DNA from: Margaritifera margaritifera
Lineage: Eukaryota > Mollusca > Bivalvia > Unionida > Margaritiferidae
Direction of reading: 5' to 3'
Length of the DNA: 64,000 nucleotides
Assembly: GCA_029931535.1 (NCBI GenBank)
Contig: JAQPZY010001423.1
Location: 638,501-702,500, forward strand
Numbering within the stretch: position 1 is the stretch's first letter; every line of letters begins with the position of its first letter. The notes below the pieces were generated by a model that saw nothing but the letters and a program-made list of their open reading frames with translations, was not told where the DNA came from and made no database searches. Below are positions 48,201 through 57,200 of this stretch, piece after piece. Made by a program: the position numbers and the translations under genes.

Positions 48201-51200
48201 TGGTTTCAACACTCGTCAGTTAAAAGGAAGAAATGGTCTTATCTTGAATTCGTGGAAATTCCTTTTGCCCTATAGATTGTCAGTCCCTTCAAGGGACTCG
48301 TGGGTGTTGAAAATCTTACTGCTCAAGACTTATCTTGACTTGCTGGAAATTCTTTTTGGACAGTAGAGCATCAGTTCGTTCAAGGCACTCTTGTTGTGTC
48401 TTGATCCACTATTATGACAAGCTTGTTGGAACATCCCTCAGTTTAAGGTTCCAGCACTTATAACATGGCTCCCATGAGTAGCATTATAAAAAGGGAACAT
48501 TGTATTTGCAGAATAAAGTCATTTTTATTTTAATGAAGTTATATGGCAGTGTAATAAAGCCATATATGGAAAGTATTAATTTGTAAGCCATATATAGAAA
48601 GAATTAATTTCTACAGTAATTCAAAGTTCAACCTGTTTTCTGGAAAATATAGGTTTTCTAGTATTTTCTGTGGGAACAGATTAGCAAGAGTAGACTATTT
48701 AACATGTTTTTCTCATGCATGACATTAGCCACAAAAAGTAACAATATAGCAGTCATAGTGTTATTCCATCAGTCTTTCTGTCTGTCCATCAGTTCATTAA
48801 TACGTCATCATCAGTTGTTCAAGGTATTTTCAATGGTCATGTCACCTTTTTCTCATCATATATTTTCATCAAGCATAACAATGCTCCTGTAGATGGAAAT
48901 AGATGGATGAGACTTCCCCTGTCCATTGCAGTATGCCCTATGGCCTTATTCAGGGAACCATTTTAACCAAATCAGTTATACTGTGTTAGTTTCCTACATT
49001 TATCTTGTTTATTTTATCACAAACATTGATTTTATTAGTTTCTCAACATAACAGAAAATATAAATATGATGTTTCAATAAGGGTACTTTTGTTGTCAAAA
49101 ATGCCCCGTGTTGACAAAGTTCTCTTGCTTCTTTCTGCTTGATCCATGGCTTAAAAATAGGATATTTGATATTCCAAGTAACTACTGTACCTAAAGGTCT
49201 TAGGAATCAGGGGAAAGTCAGAGGCGGTGAATATTTGTTATTTTTATTGTGTTTCTTTCTTTTCTTTCTTTTATTAAAATACATGTGAATATGTTTGAAA
49301 TACGTGAGACTGAAAATTGCATGTCTGTTGTGTTCATTGTATGAAAAGGAGTTATTGATTTTTGCTGTTCACATTTGTTTTTCTCATCCATCTCATTGGA
49401 GTTAGTCATGCATTTCATGCATTAATGACAAATGCCTTGCTTGCCTTTAGTCCTATAATAACAGAAGAACTAACCATTGCTCCAGCCATGTATGCATAAC
49501 TCTGTTATCCAAGATTAGAAGCACACAACACAAACCATTAAATGCTAAATGTGATGATAACTTTAGAGTCTGATATATCTGTGGAAATAATGGAACTATG
49601 AACCCCCCATCAATAATGCTAAGCACACCAGCCTTTTTTGTTGTTGATGGTGCATATCAGCACCATTCAGTTTGAAATATCTCACTCCAGAATGTTGACC
49701 AATCAAGGATAGTCTTTGTCTTGGTGTGTGTGGCTACCATCTTGTCATTGATTGCATTGGTGTAGTTTGCATTATATTGCAGCTTCAGAATGTAATGGGT
49801 AGACTCTTATTTAGGTTATTGAGGTGCACTTAAAACACCTCATAATGAAAGAAACAATATAACATATCATTTTTATACATCCACCTTTTGGCAGTGTATC
49901 ATATGTTATGACCATAACTGTCCTTTTTCACATGACAACTTCAGTTTTCCATCATTATCAGTTATCAAACTTTGTGGATGGCTTGCACATGGGTAACGAA
50001 GAACCGTATCAGTTTTAGGGTAGAAGGTCTAGGTCACTGTGACTTAAAGGAGACAAATGGTTTCTGCACAATAACATTAGTTCTACATCACATACCTGGA
50101 CCGAACTTTGTGAATAGCTTGCATTTGGGCTAAGAAAGAATCCTGTTGATTTTGGAATCAAAAGGTCATGGTCATTGTGATTGAAAGAAGAAAAATGGTT
50201 TTTGTACAATAATGTTAGTTCTACATCTGGACCAAACTTTGTGGATGTTTGCACTAGGCATAATTAAGGAATCTTAACACTTTGGGGGTCACTTTTTTAA
50301 AGATCAAGGTCACAGGGATTGAAAGAATAAAAAATGGTTTCAGCACACAAATTTAAGATCATCCTATGTTCCTTCACCAAAGTCTTTGGATGACTTGCAC
50401 ATTGGGTAAGAAAAAAACCTATTGATTTAGGGCTCGAAAGGTCAAAGGTCAAATTTGCAAAAAAGTCTGTTGGACGATGTACCTTGAACAAAGTTAGTAA
50501 AGGGCTTGCACTTAAGGTATGGAAGAGGTCTATGGAAAAGTTAAAGAATAATGGGTTTTTGCAGAAATACTTTGGTTCTAGAGTAAGTTCCTTGACCAAA
50601 CTTTGTACATGGCTTGCACATAGGATAATAAAGAAACCTATAGATTCTGGGGTCTAGAGGGCAGAGGTCATGGTCATTGTAAGTCTAATATGAAACAATG
50701 ATTTCTGCACAAAAATTTGAGTTCAAGATTGCATACCTGACCCTTGTGACTGAGACCCATTGGTCAATGATATCCAGAGTCAGCCACGCTCAACTAGTTC
50801 CTACATAGTGAACTATTAAACACAGGGCAGGTGTATAGTGTGCCATTTATGATACTCTTGGTAAAGGATATTTTCTGCCCCCAGAGACAGTGCCATATCA
50901 AATTATGTTATATAGTCTCAGCTGTCACTTGTGTTTACTGCGAGTTGTAGCATTTCTCAAAAGCAGCAAAACAGAATTTGAAAAAATTTGACAGAAAGCA
51001 CCTTGGCATGAAGACCTTTCAGTTTGTACAAATGATGCCAATCTGCCTTGAACTATGGCCACCATTACTAAGAATACAAAAACTGTTAACTCAAAAACTG
51101 CTGGACTGAATTTGACCACATTTGGCAGAAAGCATCCATGGATAAATTTAGTCTTTTAAAATTTATACAGATAATGTTAATTTGCCATTGAATATGGCCA

Positions 51201-54200
51201 CTTTTACACAAAAAAGTTAAATCTTTAAATGACTTCTTCTCACAAACTGCTGAACATAATTTTTTACTGAATTTGGTAGAAAGCATTCTAGCATGAAAGT
51301 CATGAAATTTGTACAGGTGATGTCAACCCACTATCAGATATAGCCACTGTTACTAAAAATAGAAAAAAGCTGAAAACATTTTCTTCTCAGAAACTGATGA
51401 GCAGAATTTGACCACAAAACATCCTGGCAAGAAGTCCTTCAAGTTTGTACAAATGATGCTGATCTGTCAACAAATTTGGCTGTATTTATAAACATAAAAA
51501 TACAGAAACTTAAAATGATTTTTTAGCAAAAGCTTGACCACATTTGACGGAAAGCATCATGGCATAAAGGCCTTTCAGTTATGTGCAAATGATACTGATC
51601 CATTTTTCAGTAATGGCCATTGTTACTAAAAGTAGAAACTTTAAAATGACTTCTCAAAACCTGGTCAACCAAAGTTGACCAAATTTCACCGAAAGCATCC
51701 TGGCATAAGACCTTTCAAGTTTGCACAAATGATGCTGATCCTTCATCAAATATGAATCCTATTACAAAAAATATAAAAACCTTTAAATGTCAGAAAACAT
51801 ACTTACCCAGATTTCTTTGCCCTTGCATTTGGCTTGTAGGTAGATGTCAGTCAGATGAGCTATTTGAATCCACTTGGGCCTATTGTTGTAGGTAGATGTC
51901 AGTTAGATGAGCTATTTGAATCCACTTGGGCCTATTGTTGTAGGTAGATGTCAGTCAGATGAGCTTTTGAATCCACTTGGGCCTATTGTTGTAGGTAGAT
52001 GTCAGTTAGATGAGCTATTTCAATCCACTTGGGCCTACTCGTTCTATATACAGTGTCCATGTAATGAATAATAGAGTGAGAGATTGTAACATAATTTGAA
52101 ATTTGATAGATAGGCACAATTGTAGTCTCGTGCCACCATTCTTGGATAATCATATGCAAGCTAACATGCATGCTAGATAATCAGTTATGATTGCATCATA
52201 AAGTATTATAAAAGTTCTTTTTTTTTAATAACAAAAAACTAACTACAGGATATAAGAGATTTCTGTTTCTGCACAAGAATATTTACAGTTTGGATGTGAA
52301 ATGAGCCACAAGCTCAAAAATTATACACAGTTCCAGTTACAATAGATTATATTCAAAGAAAATGAACGATCACTCACACATGGGATAAATTAAACTAAAT
52401 GGGAACAGTTTATGTATGATGGACTTCATTTGTACACAGATTAATCCTTTAGTGTTCAAGTATAAATTTGGAACTGAAACAGGGATGTTTGAATGTGTGT
52501 ACATACATTCTTCACCCTATAGGCCTTTCTATGTCAAATACATTCCCTGATCACAACTCCACTACCTCTAAAATCCAGCAATCCTGGCAAGATGAAAATG
52601 TTGTCTTTTCCAGCTATAAAACCTATAGAAAAGGGGAAGAAACTCTTACCCATTACTTCTCTTACCACCACCAGGTAAATACTCATCAACTGAATATTTA
52701 CCAGTTTAAACTTATGATCAACATCATACTATTAAGGCCTCTCAAAATCCATGTGTTTTTTTTGTTTTTGTTTTTTTCTACCATCCACTGACAAAGTTGG
52801 TATAGTATTGTGTAAAAAGGTAATTTACTACATATGGCATCTTTTGAATTTCGATAATAATTTTGTGAATTTTTTTGCAGCTGTGGATTTTGTTATTCTA
52901 ACCTTGTGCTCCAACATGGTATCATTGGTGCTCATTGTTGGTTGTTTATTCACACACATCGCATGTTTAAGTAACAAGCATTGATTATTTGTGTATGAAC
53001 ACTCTTTGGTTGGTTGTTAATTTCCAATCTTTTAGTCGTTCTTGTCTTTCAGAGTTGAACAATGGCAAAGAAATGTGCTAAGTGCAAGAAGTTTAAAGCC
53101 AGCAAAAACATGCATGATGCGAGTCTAGCTTGCACAAAGTGTTCACTGACTTTGACCTGCAGTGTATGTGTGAATTTGTCAGAAGGGATTTGATCCATGG
53201 TGTTGCGGAAAAGTCTAGAGAACAAAGAGACACGTGGGAAGTCTCAGTTGATGGAATGTAATGTCTTGAATCTGCATTCAATGATGTCATCAATTGCCTG
53301 TGAAGTGGGGGGTGCCATGATGGATTCACTCCCTCCCCCCCCAATAAAAATTGATGTGTAAGATGCTTACTGCAGCTATTACATCTGCTCAACTCGAATT
53401 GGAAGAACAAGGGGTTGTGGAAATACCTGCCCGATGCTGGAGTTGCAGATGCTGAGACTGGTACAAGAAGTAATGATGCAGTTGCTGGCCTTGGGGGAAT
53501 TTTTGTCCCTAGGTTCCTTTGCAAATCTCCAATGATGGCTTGGAGTTAACGTAAGATTGCCCTCCATTATTATGGCAGCCCAGTGGGCATAAGTCCCCCT
53601 GCATATCCAAGCATGGCCTTGTACGTTGGGCAAGCTGTGCCACGTACTCTCACTATGCTGAGTGATACGGGGGACTGGGTAGCTAGTTCATCCATTTCGC
53701 AGCACATTCCACCCAAACGGTTTCCGGGTGCTTCAGTAGCTCAGTGGTTAGTGTGCCAGACTCACAACCAGAAGAGTGCAGGTTCGAGTCATACCATCAG
53801 ATGAACCCGGGGCAGCCACTGTAGTGGGTCCTTGGGCAAGCCACTTTACTCCAATTGCCTCGGCTCTAAATAGCCTACTTGTGTTGCTGTGCTGTAAAAC
53901 ACCAAACCAAACCAAAAGAATTGGTTTTTGAGCTAATCGTGTGGCTGGCCAATGAGCTGGCCATCCAGCATACTGCCCGGCCATCCATACAAGCAAGACA
54001 AGCGATGGCACTTGCCCAGCCACCAATTCAACCAGTGGGGAGATACCATGCCACACACTGGGACGATGGGACAGCCTTGTCCATTCTAGCAGGTATGTTC
54101 TACATGGTCATGGACATAATGCCTGATGAGGACAACCTCCACAATGAGTACGGGAATAACCTCGACGACTTATCATACTTCGACCACGCAATGGAGCATA

Positions 54201-57200
54201 CAGAGTTTAGCTTCAAAGCGGCCATGGAGGAAGTTTTGCCATTTTCTTAGTGCCCACCACTGCCATCTACAAGCCAAGCCTATAAGGTGAAGACTTAAGT
54301 AGACTTGGAAGATGAGGATGATCACCTCTTCTTCCATCTGCTGCCTCAGTCACCAAAGATAAAGGAGATAACCGACCACCTGTCTGATAAACTCGGGGAC
54401 CTGGGCAGCTCCAAGGCTTTACTTTCAGAAAGCCAACTACTGGCATCTTTCTTGTTACACTGCGTTTAACACCAAGCTGCTGAACTTGGACAGAAAGTTA
54501 ACATGATGACCATGTTGTTTTATAAGGTGGATTGGAATGTTTTCCATGCCACCTCCAAGCAACTTCTTTCATGCTAGTTTTGGTATCAATAGCGATTTTT
54601 CAATTGGCCCAAAAATCATTCAGTGAGTCTGCATTGGAATTCACAACCCGTATTGCCATGGTTATCAAAAGGACTGTGCACCATAAAATGGCAAATGCCC
54701 TGATGGCTTAGACAAATTTAGATCTATTTAGATGAGACACCTGTCTCTGCTCATCTGTACTGAAGCCACATCATTCCTTGGCTCTCCATTGTACACCCAT
54801 CAGTATGCCATTACTTTTCAGCAGTAGAATAGAGAAGGTACAGAAGCAGGCAGCACAAGAACTGCCTCTCCAACTTGCCTTGTCTCCTGCACCAGGATTT
54901 AGGCTAATTCAGGCAAAGCCACAATGGAGAGATGATTGTTGACAACAAGATAAGAGGCCGAACACTGCACAACAGCAACAGTTTTGACCCTTTTCAAATT
55001 TCAGGTAGCATCAGCCCCTTCAATTCCAGAGGCAGTTCCAGAGGAAGCAAGATTTCTCAGTCCTCAAACCTCCCAACAGCTGTTTCTGACTTGCCACTCA
55101 AACTGCCCGCAGACAACCTGCCGGTTGGCACCAGACTCCTTCATTGATGGTAGTCTTGGATTGACCTATTTCTGCAAAATGAATGAGCGATCCAATTTGT
55201 TTCAGAGGGGCATCGGATTTCATTTTATCTAGCCCCCTCCTGTTTTTTTCTTCCCTTCCATGATGGACATGCTGTCCAATCTATAGAAGGCAGAAATTTT
55301 GTGGAGCCAAATTCTGGGGCTTTACTCCAGGCTGTTTCTAGTACCCAAAGCCAGCAGAAACTCAGTTCAGTCATAGACCTCAGCCATCTCAACAAGTACT
55401 TAGCCATGCTGAGGTTCAAAATGTAGACTGCACAGTCAGTCAGGTTTTCCGTAAAGAGAGATGAATTTGCTGTTAGTATAGACCTAACCAACGCATATTT
55501 TCATGTCCCTATCCACCCAGCTTCATGCAAGTTCCTTCGGTTCAACTTCCAAGGAACAATATACCAATTTTGTGCACTCCCATGGGCATTCACAGAGGTC
55601 ATCAATTGCATCTTCACTCTCTTTTGGTCAACCTCATTAACAGCAGCTGCAGTGTACTTCAATGTCATACTCCAAAAGCACATGGTAAGCTCGATTATGG
55701 TGATGGGCAGAAACAATCTTCTTTCCCATTTGAGTCAATTAGGGTTTCTTGTGAACTAGGACATGTCAGATTTCAACCCATCTGAGCTTTTTGTCCACCG
55801 GAGCATGGAGTTTTTGACCAGTCTCAGCCTTTTTTGCCTCCCTCATGTATGCGTGGTGCAGATTATCATGCTTGCAGAGTAAATTGGGAGTGGATTTCAG
55901 TGAGGGAGTTCTGCAATTTCTTGGTTTGCTCAATGCGGCAGTGGATTTTCTCGTTCTTGGCAGCTTTTTCATGCATCTTTTGCAGATGTCCAGATCCCCA
56001 GCAGGCTCATTGTTCTGGCAAACTCGGTGTTGAGAAAGAGTCCGACCATTCACACTGAGTGGTCCATCCATCTGTCTTCATCGGATTTGTGTGCTTTGGG
56101 CACATCCATTGATAGACCTTTTTGCAATGAGGTGGTATCAAAAACCATCTACATTCATCTCTTCAGTCCTGTGCCAGACACCTGAGCAGTGGATGTATTT
56201 TCAGTCATTGGGAGGGGTTTGGGCTGCTCCTACCCCCCCCCCCAAATTGTTCTGGTACAAAAGATAATACAGAAAATGAGGGTTCAGAAAAGAAACTCGA
56301 TTCTGATAGCCCCTCTCAGGTGGGACAAGTCCTGGGTGAACAATCTACATGATCTAATGACAGATGTCCCTAGGAATGTCCTGCAGAGGTCCAACCTGCT
56401 CAAACAGCCATAGTCACTGGTTTTTCATTCTGCCTGGACTTGCTTCTCCTTCACACCTGACTCTTGTCAGGAGAGTCTTGCGTAGAAAGGAATTTAAACC
56501 TTCAGTTGTGGAGAGAATCTCATGAGCCAGAAGGCCCTCCACTTTGAAGTGTTATTGAGAGAAAGTGGAAGGTTTTCTGAGACTAGTGCAACATCAACAG
56601 CATCATCCCATTGAGTGCCTCAGTCCCGCATTTAGCTAACTTTTTACTCTGGCTTTTTTTAGGAGAGCAAGTTAGCACCAGCTACTATCAAAGGCAACTG
56701 CTCCATGATCTCTGACATGACTCATCATGGTAGAGGGGATATTGGTCATAATAAAGATCTATCTGACCTGCTAGCCAATTTTGACTAGAATAGGCCAAAA
56801 TCTTTCACCCTGTTTCCTAAATGGAATCTGGCATGGGTTTTGACATGGCTTAATTCAGATCAGTTCAAGCCTTTTACTAGAACCTTGCTAAAACTGCTAT
56901 CATGCAACATGTGTCTTCTGATAGATCTAACCTTGGCATGCAGGGTGAGCAAGTTGCATGCCCTTTCAGTGGACCTAAACTATCTCCAGTTCAGACCAGA
57001 TGGTTCCATGGTTCTAATGATGCAACTGGGCTTTGTAGCTAAAAATAGGTTCCCATCAGCAGGCAATCAAAGAGTGGTCATCCAATTCCTCTCCTCAATG
57101 GATATGTCCAGAGAGATGGCAATGCAGGACCCAGTCCATGGTCTAAAGCACTACTTGAAGCACATGTAGAAGGGTCGTAGGGCCCAATAATATCTCTATC

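Noticed and set aside
53583..54056. Opposed ORFs of 73 and 102 aa around 53.6-54.0 kb
   Set aside because: They span the junctions of the SINE with the DIRS gag relic and have no independent support.
55225..56071. Minus-strand ORFs of 71-101 aa
   Set aside because: They are shadows of the + strand DIRS reverse transcriptase relic, with no domains of their own.
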